This document shows, one piece after another, positions 22,787 through 34,986 of a stretch of 64,000 nucleotides of DNA. Made by a program: the position numbers and the translations under genes. Positions within the stretch are counted from its first letter, which is position 1, and each line of letters begins with the position of its first letter. The DNA is from Fragilariopsis cylindrus CCMP1102 (taxonomy: Eukaryota > Bacillariophyta > Bacillariophyceae > Bacillariales > Bacillariaceae). The DNA lies in NCBI GenBank assembly GCA_900095095.1, contig FMBT01000354.1:186001-250000 (forward strand). The letters run 5' to 3'. Below the pieces are notes generated by a model that made no database searches, was not told the DNA's origin, and saw only the letters and a list, made by a program, of their open reading frames with translations.

Positions 22787-24405
22787 TCATGACGATGATG
22801 TGTTCAATCGATCCTCAGGAATTTCAGTCTTCCTTCTTATTACTGTTTCCCTTCGCCTTAGGTGAGGACGCTCCTTTGACGCAATAGGCTCGTCGTGGTC
22901 GAATTCATATTCTTGTTCAAGGTAAAAGAACAATGAACACGCCAACGTAAACGCAATGGTGCCGATCGCTCTTGGAATGGCGGCGGGTCCACCCCACCCC
23001 AATTGCGTCTGAATACCTCCTGCGGCGAAACCAAGAACACCTCCCGTTGCAATCAATGTGATTTCGTCTCTTGGAAAACTGGGTGTAATAGATCTTCGAA
23101 TTCGGTAGGACTCAAGGTTTTGAGTCGCCGAGCTAGTGTTTCTCTTATGTCGAGTCGTTTATTGACGTAATTGTGAACATCTGCATACTTAATGGGATCT
23201 TCGGCAATTCTCATGACCCCGTCTACAGTTGCTAAAGTATTTCTGTGGGTATAGGATACGGCAGATGCCGCCGAAGAAATTGGAATAATTCCCCATCTTC
23301 ACCACCTAGTGCCATATCCTTCAACAATTCCGCAGCTGTTAGTACTCTCTTTTGAAGGAATTCTCCGAATTCGTCACTGACCTCCACCTGCCGGCTTTCG
23401 AACATGCCCTGAACCTCGAGGAGACCTCCTAATATACTAACCGGTTCAGCAGGCTCAAAAATCATATGGATAGCGATCCAATTTGTCACGTACCCAACCA
23501 TTGCTCCAGCTGCGGGTAACGTCCAAGCAACTGGGTGTGCTGCCCAGAAAATCATTTGACCTAATCCCAATACAAAACCAAGGCCGAAACCTGAATTGAC
23601 TAAAAAATCCAGTTCAACCCGACCAACTTTTTGGAACAGATCAACTAAATTGCCTTATCACGGACGAAGGCCGACAACACTACTTGTTCAAGATTTAGGA
23701 CTTCATCGATCTCCCGTTTCAAGTTTGTTACAAGATGTGGCATCAACCAGGGTAACGATTGCTTCAAGGCCCACGCGTACCATCTACCACCACCGCCATC
23801 TGCTCCTCCCCCTCCAAGATTAACGTCTACCGATCTAAAATACCAGGTAGCATAATTGACCTAGTTGTTCGAATCTAATCTATCGAATGCTTCATCAAGT
23901 GATAGGAGCTTTTCTGTAATAATTTTGACAAGTCGTGTTGCCATTCGATCAGTTTTGCATGGAACAACGCCTTGCCAACCAAACAATCCATACGGCGTAT
24001 TCTCCCATCGTTTTAGATTCAAACCTTGGTAGTCGACGGGATAAAATAACATTTTAACACCCATCCAGTTCGTAAGGATTCCAACGAAAGCAGCCACACA
24101 TGGGACAGAGAAAAACTCGATGGGTCTCTTGAAATTTCATTAAATACTCTACGTCGGAAACCAGGTGCAGCAGCTGAGATTTTGGGGGTGTAAGAAGCTG
24201 GTTGCTTTGTTATAGTGCGAAGAGATGCAGATGGCCAATGCCGTCGTCGACGTCGCAATTTATTCTTGTGAACACTATTAATACTACTATATTTCGCTGA
24301 TATATATCGTGTAAAAATCGTCGTCGTATTCGTCGTTGATGGAAATGCTTTCCTTAAAGTCATCGACTGAGCCAGGGAAGTTATCGACATCGACATCGAC
24401 ATCAT
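22787..24405 (-). CDS. DUF445-like membrane protein, many frame breaks (possible pseudogene)
   Basis: The pieces assemble into one protein of about 530 residues with two copies of the DUF445-type motif: GILTNWMGVKMLFYPVDYQG, then GWQGVVPCKTDRMA (24080-23930), and GAMVGYVTNWIAIHMIFEP (near 23480). A C-terminal GGVLGFAAGGIQTQLGWGG and a hydrophobic helix follow. The Ser/Thr/Arg-rich N-terminus suggests organellar import. Frame breaks occur at about 24125, three within 23815-23865, 23642-23653, 23226-23240 and 23059-23073. Each side keeps conserved sequence and most are repaired by one added base, for example DKAI to LVDLFQKVGR with one extra T. Either the consensus is poor here or the gene has decayed very recently. 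Family function unknown. Confidence 0.65.
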
Positions 24406-25121
24406 TCAGCTCACAACAATAGTATAGCTTCAACTACTAATCCAGCGAATGCCTGTGACGTATTCCTTCCTTACATGTAATGCATGATGATTACCATCGT
24501 CTGCTCTAAAAATAAAATGTGCATGATTGGCATGATACAGTATTTTGATTTAAAATGTGAGTTGTTCTAAATCTGATGATTTAGGGGTCCAGTTCGGGGG
24601 ATGGGAGAAGGGATCATATTTTTTACCCTGCATTGATTCTTCATTGATTATATTGATAAACTACAATACACTATACAGTACAATATGCATACATTTAACA
24701 TTGTAATAGTAAGCGTGTTATTGTAGCTAATAATTACTTGTTCTCCAAATACCACTTATACATAAATACTCATGGCCATATTTTGTCACTAGGTAGCTAT
24801 TTCTATATTTAACATTTATGTAAAAAGAGTTCACAAAAAGTTTCACGACATAAAAATTAGTACATTTAGTAGAGTGTGTTATATTTGAAATAAATTGGAG
24901 TAAATCAGAATCATTATATTAATAGAGAAACATTATTTGTACTTGGCAGGCTATTATCTAGATAAATAGATAGTATGAATTATCGTGAGGTCAAACGTGC
25001 TGGCGTAGAGTGGAAATCGGAGTTCTATTTCTCGTTTATGTGAGAAGAATCAAGGAGTATTCCGAGGAGTTTTCTCTTTACTGCTTCATTTGCCGTTCAA
25101 TGGTTCCAGTATTGAATGTCA
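24406..25121. other. Intergenic stretch
   Basis: About 716 bp, AT-rich, upstream of the DUF445-like gene and downstream of the Hsp70-like gene. I see nothing in it. Confidence 0.5.
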
Positions 25122-27656
25122 TTAACCTAGAACAGAACTGCCATCTTCTAAAGGATCCGCAAATACCATTTTGACGGCAATATAAAGAACCAACACACTT
25201 ACCAGTGCTACAATTAGCGTGATTTGTTCGTTTGTGATGTCAGATTCGGCTAGTATCATATCCTTAATATACTCCAGTTCACCCACAACTTCTTCACCTT
25301 TCTTGATTTTTTCAAAACGATCCCTCTTGCGTACTTGCTCTGGGTCGTTTTCATCGAATATCGATACAATGAATCGACCTTCTCTATCAACCTTCATCCC
25401 GACCTGTATAGTTCGTTCAGACATATTCTCGAATTGTGTTGGGGTAAGTTTTCGGAGCAAAAACGTAAAATCTTCCTTACTCATTGGCTCATAAGTGTCA
25501 ACGTCCACTTGTTCTACGGCTCGAATTGTGATACCAGCTTGGTATTTGTTCGCCAGAATGAACGTTGCGGAACCTATCGCTGACAGAAGAGTATTACGGG
25601 GAATTATCTCTATGAACCTATTATCAAGCTGGACACCGATAGAATGAGGGATACAATCTAACATCATACAATTCCTCAGTTCATACAAAGGAACCTGCTT
25701 CGATGCGATGGCAGCTTGAATAGCCAAGCCTTGCGCGACGCTAGACATAGGATTTAATGACGTGGATAACTCTATTCCAGGGAACATCTCTTGTATCATC
25801 CGACGTATTGCACGTATGCGAGTGGTTCCACCAACCAATATCACTTCTTCGATAACGATTCCAGTAGTATTAGCAGCATCGATATCATTATCCGATGTTG
25901 AACCACTAGCGTTGTTAACTTCATTCAAATCATCACGTGCTTGAAGGATTAATTCACGTGCCCGTCGCAGCCATGGCTCAATAATAATATTCTCAAAGAT
26001 TTCTTGTGTAATTATTATGTTTCGATTTGCATCATCGTCACAGTCCACAAATATCGTTTCAGATGGACTCGGATCCTCAACACGACACAGAGATTCTTTG
26101 GCTTTCCGACAAGCTGACCGAAATACTTCGTTTTTACTATTACCCAGTTCTCGTCTACTTTGTTGGTTTTGAAATCGTTGTGATAGTTGTTGTTGACAAT
26201 ATATCATTATGGCTTGATCGATATCATCTCCACCTAGCATGTCATCGCCTTGCGTGACCAAAACTCGATACGTCGAAGAAAGCTCACTACTACTACCACC
26301 ATCATCAACACTACTATTAGAACTAGATGAATGGTTATCATTTTTCCTACTAGTCGCGATGGTAATGTCAGTTGTCCCTCCACCCATATCTACCACCATG
26401 ATGGTTGGCCCTCCTCCCGTTGATCGATGTTGCTGTTGCTGTTGCTGCTGCTTACTTCGTTCTTGCAACGTTAGTCCGTATGCTACTGCGGCTGCTGTTG
26501 ATTCTAAACACGTTCCTACATGTCCATTAAAGCCAGCGTCACGACAAGCTTTTTTCACTAGATTAATATGACGTTGTGAATAGTGAGCTGGGACACCAAC
26601 TATTACATTATCAATCATAAGAAGTTCCGCTTTTGTTGCAACAACCTTATCATCTTTTCCACTTCCTGCACCTGGAACTCGTAAATTCTTTTTGACACGA
26701 TATCGATCTAGGTAGGCTTGACATGACTTTCTTAGAGCATTTAATTCGATAGACAGTACTTGCTGGGGTGTCGTTGTAACAGTTTTGGTTTTAGTTTTTG
26801 CCGAGTTGTTGTTGTTCACTACTCGAACCACTAATTGAAGACTATCTACTTCTTCCTTGTTGTCTTCATCGACACTACGCGACTGTGACTGTGATTGTGA
26901 CGACGGCTTTCGTATATCAAAATCCAATGTTTCGATCCATGCAGGATCTAGATCCTCATAACGTTTGCCTAACAAACGCTTGACACTCCGTAGAAGGCTA
27001 CTACTACTGCTGTTGTTGTTGCTGTTGCTATTACTGTCATTACTTTCTTTCGACGACGGTGTGATCAAAGCAGGAAACCCCACAAGAGGATCTTTTTCTT
27101 CTTTGTCGTTTTCGTCGTCTTCGACGAACCTAACCACCGATGGCATTATACGTCCCGACTTACTACCAATCGATTGTGTTACACCAGGCAAACGCATCCT
27201 AATTGTATATGCAATTTTTGGAATAGGATAAAAAGTGACGTAGAAGAAGATAAGTTTGAAAGTTGGTTGTTGATATACTGTAAAGCACATATGGTCTGGT
27301 CGGGTCTGATCTGATCTGATTCTGGTCTGATCTAAGTGAGGAGGATAACATCACATCACATCACAGTAGGAAGAAAACAACGAAACGATTACTTTTTGTA
27401 TTTGTACGTACCACTTAGAACCTCCACGAGAGGAATCCCAAACGGCACAAGCGCTATTTGATGTACCAAGATCGATTCCGATCCATATCCCAGAATTATT
27501 GCTGGTAGTAGTCGATATCGATTCGCCTTTCGTTTTCTCATCATCATCACCATCATCGTGATGTTGTTGTTGTTGCTGCTCCTGCGGATTGTCATCTGTT
27601 GTGGTCGTACTAGTTCTGTCGATACATCCGTCATCATCATCTTTGTTATACATCAT
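25122..27656 (-). CDS. Hsp70-family protein with C-terminal membrane anchor
   Basis: A 773-residue Hsp70/actin-fold ATPase. Exons are 27412-27656 and 25122-27198; the phase 2 GT-AG junction joins GSKW to MRLPGVTQS. Phosphate loop 1 is IGIDLGTSNSACAVWD (about 59-74). Later motifs are DNVIVGVPAHYSQRH, MVVDMGGGTTDITIA (about 349-363) and EVILVGGTTRI. The substrate-binding part is shortened: IPRNTLLSAIGSATF, a beta-rich segment, and no long lid or EEVD end. Near residues 740-762 a hydrophobic helix (ITLIVALVSVLVLYIAVKMV) is followed by only about a dozen residues, the layout of a tail-anchored protein. There is no signal peptide. Low-complexity Asn, Ser and Gln inserts interrupt the ATPase domain. 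The membrane is not identified; ER or outer organelle membranes are typical for such tails. Confidence 0.82.
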
Positions 27657-28119
27657 CTCGTCGTCGTCGATTTTTTATAGAGTGGAATAGTATGTAATGT
27701 CGTTTTGATTCGTACTTGAAGGGCTGGGCTAGTAAACTGTATAAGGATAATATAGCTACTTTATGGCGTTTATTCACGTTCCGTAAATGGCGCTGATTGT
27801 TAGGGAACAGTGAGACTACTTCGAAGTAATTTAGGGGGGGAGGATAAAGTACAAATAGAGACCCTAAATAAAAGATGCCACCACTATTATCGTGCGGTTA
27901 TGCCTTCGCATTCATTCATTCATCACAAAATGCTTGTCAAAACAAAAAATCAGAGTCATAGTATTACATAATAATATGTACAGTACCGTTGAGTCCGAAT
28001 AAAATCGAAGAATTAATAATGATATATACTGTATATAGAATATACAACTAAACTCATCAGTCGTCGTCGTCAGTCGGTGGTCACATTTAACATCGAAATC
28101 ATTACTCATAGCGCCTGTT
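27657..28119. promoter_or_regulatory. Divergent intergenic region, Hsp70-like / sulfotransferase
   Basis: About 460 bp between divergent starts. Contains a G7 run near 27834. No specific motif is recognised. Confidence 0.35.
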
Positions 28120-28263
28120 ATGATAGAGATGGCAACAGGCCGCCGATTTAGTAGTACGAGCAGCAATAAAAGTGCTACTCCTCCTGGTAATTCTTCTTCA
28201 TCGTCGTCGTCATCATCAACGTCAACGTCACTGCGAGATGGTGTTGTTATTGTCGACATCGGC

Positions 28264-28312
<49 letters not shown>

Positions 28313-30255
28313 TTGGTAATAACAATAATTATAATATATACTGTAGTAGTATGAGTAATCAATTTGCGGGTGGATTATCTCGAATGAAAAGACTTCAAAT
28401 ACTTCTTTGGATAATTATAGTATTTACATTCTTGCATCTTCGAAGAAACTTACCAACTGCTATATCTCCACCACAAATAGAGAAAAAGAACAGTAACAAT
28501 CATTTCATGAAAACAGCTCCTACAATTGCTGCTACTACTACTGCTGCTGATGTGACAACTTCTTCACCTCCGACATCATCACCACTGATGAAACCAACGT
28601 CGACGACGACGACAACACCAACTGCGAATGATAAATTATCAATAGATTCATTAACGACAATGACGACGGATGTTGAGACGATAATAGTAGAAGAAGATGA
28701 TGAAGAAGATGAATATCAAAAACCGACTATAGTCAATGGTAATAATTCCGATCCAGAGAAGCAACAACCGACGACGATAACATCACAGCCATCATCGTCG
28801 TCAATAATACAAGTACCTCAAATTATTAACTCAGAAGAATCTTTAATCGATAATAAGCCATCAAAGAAAGATGAAAATAAAAATGGAGAAAATACGCTAA
28901 TAAAAACAGAAACAGCATCAATAGCACCAATAATATTGACAAAAAAATCATCATCGTCATCGTCATCAACTCTACCAAAAGTACGAACAGATAATGATCT
29001 AACACCAATAGAACGAAAGTTTGCTGATACACATTGTGATTTAACACATCTTAAAAATAATCAATGGTATCCATCACCATCATCATCGTCGTCGTCATTA
29101 TCAGAAGAAGATAATGATAATGATGATGATGATGATTCTTGGCAACAACGTGCACCGTATATAATAATTGCAGGTGTATGGAATGCTGGAATTAATCCAA
29201 TAGCGAATGCATTATTTAAACATCCACAGATTGATAAAGCTAAAACAAATGGTTTCTTTTTACCGAAACAATTTCAACGATATTATGATGTTAGTAGTAA
29301 TAACAATGATGTCAACAATATCAATAATAATAACAATAATAATACGGAGATTGCATCATCATCATTTAATATCAAGGTCTTCGCTGCACGAGAACGTATG
29401 TATGCACAAGTATATAGTAAATCAACATTACGAGAAAAAGTGGTCAACGATAAAGAATCAAAAGATATGACAGGTGGTAATGGAGAAGACAGTAACGATG
29501 ACAATAAGAATAATCATGTTGCGATGGATGTTAGTCCTGGACTTATTTTTTATGCACATAAAACTGCTCATTCCATTTTATGTACCGTACCATGGGTGAA
29601 GGTTGTTATTGTATTGCGTAATCCAATTGATCGATTATATCAACAATGGTCGTACAGTACAACTAATCTCGGATTAAGGCTTCCATTAGAAGATTGGATG
29701 GCACAGGAAATGAAATTACTACATACAGTTGGATTGATCGGTGCTGTTAATAACAACAAAATCAAAAACAACAACAATAATAAAGATGATAAAGAATCCG
29801 TATTAACAGTAGTTTCTGAAAAGGAGGCATGGGATAAGTATCAATCGGTACGGAATGTTGCAGGTGCTATCGGACGGAGTTTATACGTACTTCAATTAGA
29901 AGAATGGATTAATGCGTACATTGCGGCTGGAAAGAATCCATCTGATTTTATCACTATTCTAACAACAGAAAATATTGAAGATCAACCACAAAAAGAATAC
30001 AATAAATTAATTCAATTCTTACACTTGGCACCGATTGTTGACAACAATGATGATAAGAATAATATCGCATCAACATTACTAGAGAAATCATTTAATAAGA
30101 CAAAAAATAATGTCAATAATAATGATTTGACACCACCCATGAAGGAAGAAACAAGGAGTATGCTACGACATTTCTTTCAACCATACAATCAACGTTTAAC
30201 GAAACTCTTGCGATCAAATGGATTTGAGGGAAATTGGGACGAACGTTGGAAATAA
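28120..30255 (+). CDS. Golgi-type membrane sulfotransferase
   Basis: A 711-residue single-exon type II membrane protein. A low-complexity cytosolic part with a run of 17 Asn precedes one transmembrane helix (LQILLWIIIVFTFLHLRR, about 91-108). A long Ser/Thr/Asn stem follows. The catalytic domain starts at APYIIIAGVWNAGINPIANA (about 344). The 3'-phosphate-binding segment of PAPS enzymes is strong: VAMDVSPGLIFYAHK, then KVVIVLRNPIDRLYQQWSY (about 494). A C-terminal QLEEWINAYIAAGKNPSDF and RSMLRHFFQPYN fit the heparan N-sulfotransferase-like group. The usual lysine-containing 5'-phosphosulfate loop is replaced by W-N-A-G-I-N-P, which is atypical. Acceptor unknown, probably cell-surface glycans. 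A PAPS-transporter-like gene lies at 55.9-58.3 kb. Confidence 0.8.
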
Positions 30256-30396
30256 CAATGTAAACTAACAATTTTTCAATAAATGAATAATTGATAATAA
30301 TAATAATAACACTTTTAAAAATAAAAATAACATATACATGAATAAATGTATAGAAGATAAAACTGCTATAAAAATGAACATTACAGAGTAACAATA

Positions 30397-31390
30397 CTAC
30401 GATGGACAGTTATCTTCAAATTCCAAGACAAATTCACTCATAGCTTCCAATACTGCTTTCGCTTTCCCATTCCTACTTGACTGTAATCTTTCATTTACTG
30501 AAAATCAATTATACAAAAGAGAAGATGAAAACAATACGATCTTTATGAGTTTTATATATGTGTAACGAAGGATTTATCAATATACTGTACGTGACATGTA
30601 TATGTTCTTACCCGATACTCTGTAAGCTCCATAGCGTTCGACTCGTGTCATATCAGGTGTGTATATAGATCCGGATCCCTATTTTATTTATTTTTATATG
30701 TTATATAAGTGTTTCGGAAAAGAAAGAAAGGAAGTGAGATTCGATTTAATCGGTGGGACAATTTTCCCACTTAATGTACATGGAACTAATGAAACGAGAA
30801 AGACCATGTAATCGGTTCACTTTAAATTTAAGTTTAAATTTAGATTTAACTGTCTTCCTTACCACCAAAATATCGTCTTCTTCTAATGGTTCCAATAAAA
30901 AATCACGATTATCTTGTAGGATGATACGGATTGCATTTTCATCTCCAAGTGCATTAAGTAACTCATTTGTTAATGCTGCCATTCGAACAGATCGGACTGA
31001 TATTCGTGTTGATTTAGTCGATGACAACACTCCGGTATTACTTCGACGATAATCTAACGGATTAAATCCTTCACCTAGTGATGATGCTGATGATGATGAT
31101 GATGTTGGTGAAAGAATTGATGATGACTTTTTATCATCGTCGTCGTTGTCGTTGTCGTTGTTTTCGATTATTGGTTGAGTATCATCATCGTTTTTGGTAT
31201 TGAATATTCTTATCGTCGATTTTTTCTGGTTACACAGAAGAAGGTGACGATGACGATGCGTTGTCGGTAGCAGATTATTATTATTCTGGAATCCTGTCAC
31301 TACCAACACCATCACCGGCAGAAGAAGCAAATGTAGCGATAACACTATCAGCCACGACGTAGTAGTAAGTTGCAGATAAGATCCCGACAT
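30397..31390 (-). CDS. Small plastid-targeted protein, three exons
   Basis: A 231-residue protein of unknown function. Exons 30863-31390, 30612-30678 and 30397-30497 join in frame through GT-AG introns. The N-terminus is a signal peptide (WLIVLSLHLLLLPVMVLVV) followed by TGFQNNN, a plausible plastid cleavage motif with Phe. After low-complexity Asp/Ser sequence the conserved-looking part begins at STRISVRSVRMAALTNELLN and runs through FLLEPLEEDDILV, then GSGSIYTPDMTRVERYGAYR (exon 2), and AKAVLEAMSEFVLEFEDNC (exon 3). An intron-retained reading would end in WENCPTD, but the spliced form gives the better protein. I do not recognise a named family. Confidence 0.75.
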
Positions 31391-31838
31391 GATTATTTGG
31401 ATCTATACAATTGTACCTCGAATAGAGTGCTGCCTTGTTATGTTAGAAATAGTAAAACGTTTTGTGATCATCACATGATCAAAAAATAATTATCATCAAT
31501 CATCATCAATCAGGACTGGATTGGATCCCGAACAAAAGAAACTAAGGTATTTTTTATATCTTCTTTTTCAAATCTTCTCTTTCCTTCGCGTTTTATTTGA
31601 AATTCAAATTAAATAACGAATGATCAAATAAATCCATACAGTACAGTACATCATCTATCATCTCTTTCTTCTTCGAAACACTTTCTTCTCGAAAGTTGAG
31701 TTAGAAAAGCGGTACCATATTATTTGTGGCTCATTGCGATCCTGTGTTTCACACTCCTTGTAACGTTACAAAGAATTGTTCAAACAAGGAAAGCCAAATC
31801 TTCTATTCGCGGTTGGGAAATCCAAAAAAATATCAATT
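31391..31838. promoter_or_regulatory. Divergent intergenic region, plastid protein / tandem SET
   Basis: About 450 bp between divergent starts. AT-rich, with repeated ATCATC-type stretches near 31480-31510. No specific motif is recognised. Confidence 0.35.
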
Positions 31839-34422
31839 ATGACTAATACTACGTTAATAATGTCACGATTCGTTGTTAGTAGTAGCTTTATCATCGCCAC
31901 CATTTTCTGTTTGATGACATTATTATTATCTTCATCAACATCATCATCAACAACATCAGCATCGTCTTTTTTTGCCCTAGCGGTGGAAACAGAAGAAAAT
32001 AATAATAATAATGGATGTCCGGTTGGATCGTCATCGGCTGCTGGCGGTGCTTGTACTAACCATATCGAATGTGGTGTATATATGGCACCTTCAACTGTTG
32101 GAGATCATTCTAACCTTGGTATCTACACAGCAAATCCAATGAAGGATGGTGATATTGTACCATATCCAGAGATTATTATTCCATTATTATGGAGGACTTT
32201 TGGTGATCATCCGGAGGAATCATTTACGGATGGTGAATTATGGGATCGATACATATGGGAACAGTATGTTGGTGGAATTGAAGCATTTGAAGATTTCGGT
32301 GATCGAAGTTCAGAAAAATCAGCAGTTTTTATTCCAGGTGTTGGTTGTACTGTTAATAGTATGTTAGAATTGGGTAACGTCGATAGTGCCAATGGTAGTA
32401 AATTCGATGAGGTTGTCAATCGGAGCAGTCCCGGCGCAGGAGCATTCACACCGTACCATTCTACACCAACGATTATTTCTTCACCGGATGGATTTGGAGG
32501 TGGCGTTGATGCGGGACAAGAACTATTTGCAACGTATGGAGATGAATGGATTCCATGGATTCCTGGTGTGGCCGTTACGTTCAATAGAAATTTTGCAAAA
32601 GCCGATAAGTTAATGGAAGAATTTGAGGATTGGATCGTCGATCATGAAGATAATGACAGTGATACTAAGAGTGATACTAAGAGTGAGAGTAGTGAGATCT
32701 CTGATGAACTGTTAGATGATATGTGGAAGTTTATGATCGATTTTCCTCATTTTGGAAATGAAAAATGGGAACAATTATCGGTCCTACCCAAGGAATGGAA
32801 TCGTGAACGTTTGAAAGAACTAAAACATGTCAAAAAGCAACAGAAGTTACTACTACAACAAGACAACGACGAGAAAAAAGAACAATCTTCTTCGCCGTTG
32901 CCCCAACCTCTTTCGGCCTCGACTCGATACTGGGCAGATAGAGGCAAAGTGTCGACTGAATTCTTGAAAGAAAACGGAAAGTGTCAAGATCATATCCGTC
33001 CTGAGTAAGTGGTGTTGGTAATTTTTTCTTTTTTGAGCTTTATAGGAATCCTTTTCGAGTTTAATCAATGCTGATCACGCGGATGCAACTTGATAGAAAA
33101 AATATTATATTGGTAACATTCATAGGAGTCGAATATGTGTTAACTAACTAATTTGTTTCTTTATTTAGTATTTCGAAGATTCCGCATGCAGGACGTGGAG
33201 CTTTCACAACTAGAGGTAAGCATATCACCTTGTCGATGGGATTTTTTGTCTGTACAATAACGCTCACCTGAAATAATTATATTATTCCCACTAAATGTGT
33301 TGTACTTTCTATTTTACTGTACTTCATAGATTTACCCAAAGAAACTGTAGTAGGGTACGCTCCATTGGTACACGTGGCGATTCGGGGAGAACAAATTTTT
33401 GAAGTAGTATACAACGGCGAGAGCAAACATGGTATGGAGAGGAGCGAACATCGCGACGAAGAAGAAATAGATGCAGAGGTTGAAGAAGATGAAGAAAATT
33501 CTGAAAATCGTTTTACAAAGCCTGACTTAGTAATTAATTATAGTTTTGGACATCGTAATTCAACCCTTCATTTGACACCTTATGGCGCAATGGTCAATTA
33601 CATCAATCACAAGAGCACAAATGATGGTGATGGTCCGAACGTTCGTGTACAATGGCCTACCAAAGAGCTTGTGGCTTACAAACCAGATTGGCTTTCTAAG
33701 GACATTAAATTTTTGAGAGATTCCATAGATAAAATCGGTCTATCCTTTGATTACGTGGCGTTAAGAGATATCAAGGAAGGGGAGGAAGTTACCATGGATT
33801 ACGGAGATGAATGGGTGAGAAACACTTTCCATATTATCAAGTTCCCTCTGAGTCCGCTGGATTTTTGTTTTGTTTTATTACCGTTAATATGAACGTATTT
33901 GGTCTTACTTCCTCTTTCAAATGTTTTTTCATTTCTTTTTGAATATATGCGATAACTAAGGACAACGCCTGGAAAGAACACGTCGCCAATTGGGTACCTC
34001 CAGAAGATTCCGAAGGATATGTGCACTCGTCTAACTTTGAGGCGGACTACCTTCGAACTCCCGATGAGCTGGAGGAGGAGCCGTACCCATGGAATTTACA
34101 CACTCTCTGTACCAACTACTACTCAAAGGACTCGACAGATTCCTATACTTATGAAAGTTCTTTAATAAATAAAGAAAATGTGTATGCGTTGCCGTGTCAA
34201 GTATTAGAGCGAGTGAAAGAAGGAGAAAGTTACGTTTATACTGTGGAAGTAAAATTATCCGATACCGAGACTACTATCGCACGCGGCTACCCCAACAATC
34301 AGTATGGTGTTGATCTATATGACAAGGCATACTCGCAAATGTGGCATATGCAACAGGCCTTTCGAAACAAGATGTACATTCCAGATGACATTTTCCCCGA
34401 GAATTGGATGACGAAAGAATAG
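31839..34422 (+). CDS. Tandem SET-domain membrane or secreted protein
   Basis: A 719-residue protein from exons 31839-33004, 33169-33215, 33330-33814 and 33961-34422, all GT-AG and in frame. The N-terminus is a signal peptide or anchor (FIIATIFCLMTLLLSSS). SET-like half 1 includes SNLGIYTANPMKDGDIVPYP and ends in AGQELFATYGDEW. Half 2 starts at IPHAGRGAFTTRDLPKETVV, has the N-H motif in GAMVNYINHKS, and ends in GEEVTMDYGDEW. Half 1 has NRSSPGAGAFTPYHS where the N-H motif belongs, so it may be a degenerate domain. The start ATG at 31839 was chosen; 31860 is possible. A second signal-peptide SET protein lies at 15294-16430. Substrate unknown. Confidence 0.78.
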
Positions 34423-34986
34423 TGAAGTGTTTAAGAAGTTCTGGTGAGCTCCAACACCAGTAGAAATAGCAGTAGTAACGACATTTTTAAATATATCAAC
34501 TGTATACATACGATTGCTATTACTTTTTCTTATCTAATGGTTTCATAAGCAAGCTGGTGGGTAGCCATACAACTCCAGCATTGTGTTAAGCCTATTGTGG
34601 CCAGTACTTTGCTGAAATACTAATAAGTCTTGCTACATAATATAGTGGTAGGACCTAAATACGAAAAAATGATAATTATTGTGGCGCGCCATATTGGGGC
34701 GGCCAGGTTTCTACTTTCCCTTATATGATATAGTACATAGGACTGTGTATCCGTCCATTAGAGTTTAGGCTTTCGAAACACGATTTCGATTTGAATTCAA
34801 ATCTGAAATTCAATTTCACGAGTTCAAATTAAACAATACAAGGAATAACTTCAAGCAAGTATAAGTGACGACAATGACGAGGATCTGCTTCCCGCTTTAC
34901 AAATAAATAACAATAATATTAAAATCTAATTTAAATACAGAGACGCTGGGCCGCTTTACAATCATATATAACAAGGCACGTCCATT
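34423..34986. other. Intergenic stretch
   Basis: About 560 bp between two + strand genes; expected to hold the promoter of the Myb protein gene. I see no other structure. Confidence 0.5.

Noticed and set aside
28262-28313. AAC trinucleotide array considered as a CRISPR-like or satellite repeat
   Set aside because: It is an in-frame Asn run inside the sulfotransferase coding sequence, like many others in this genome.
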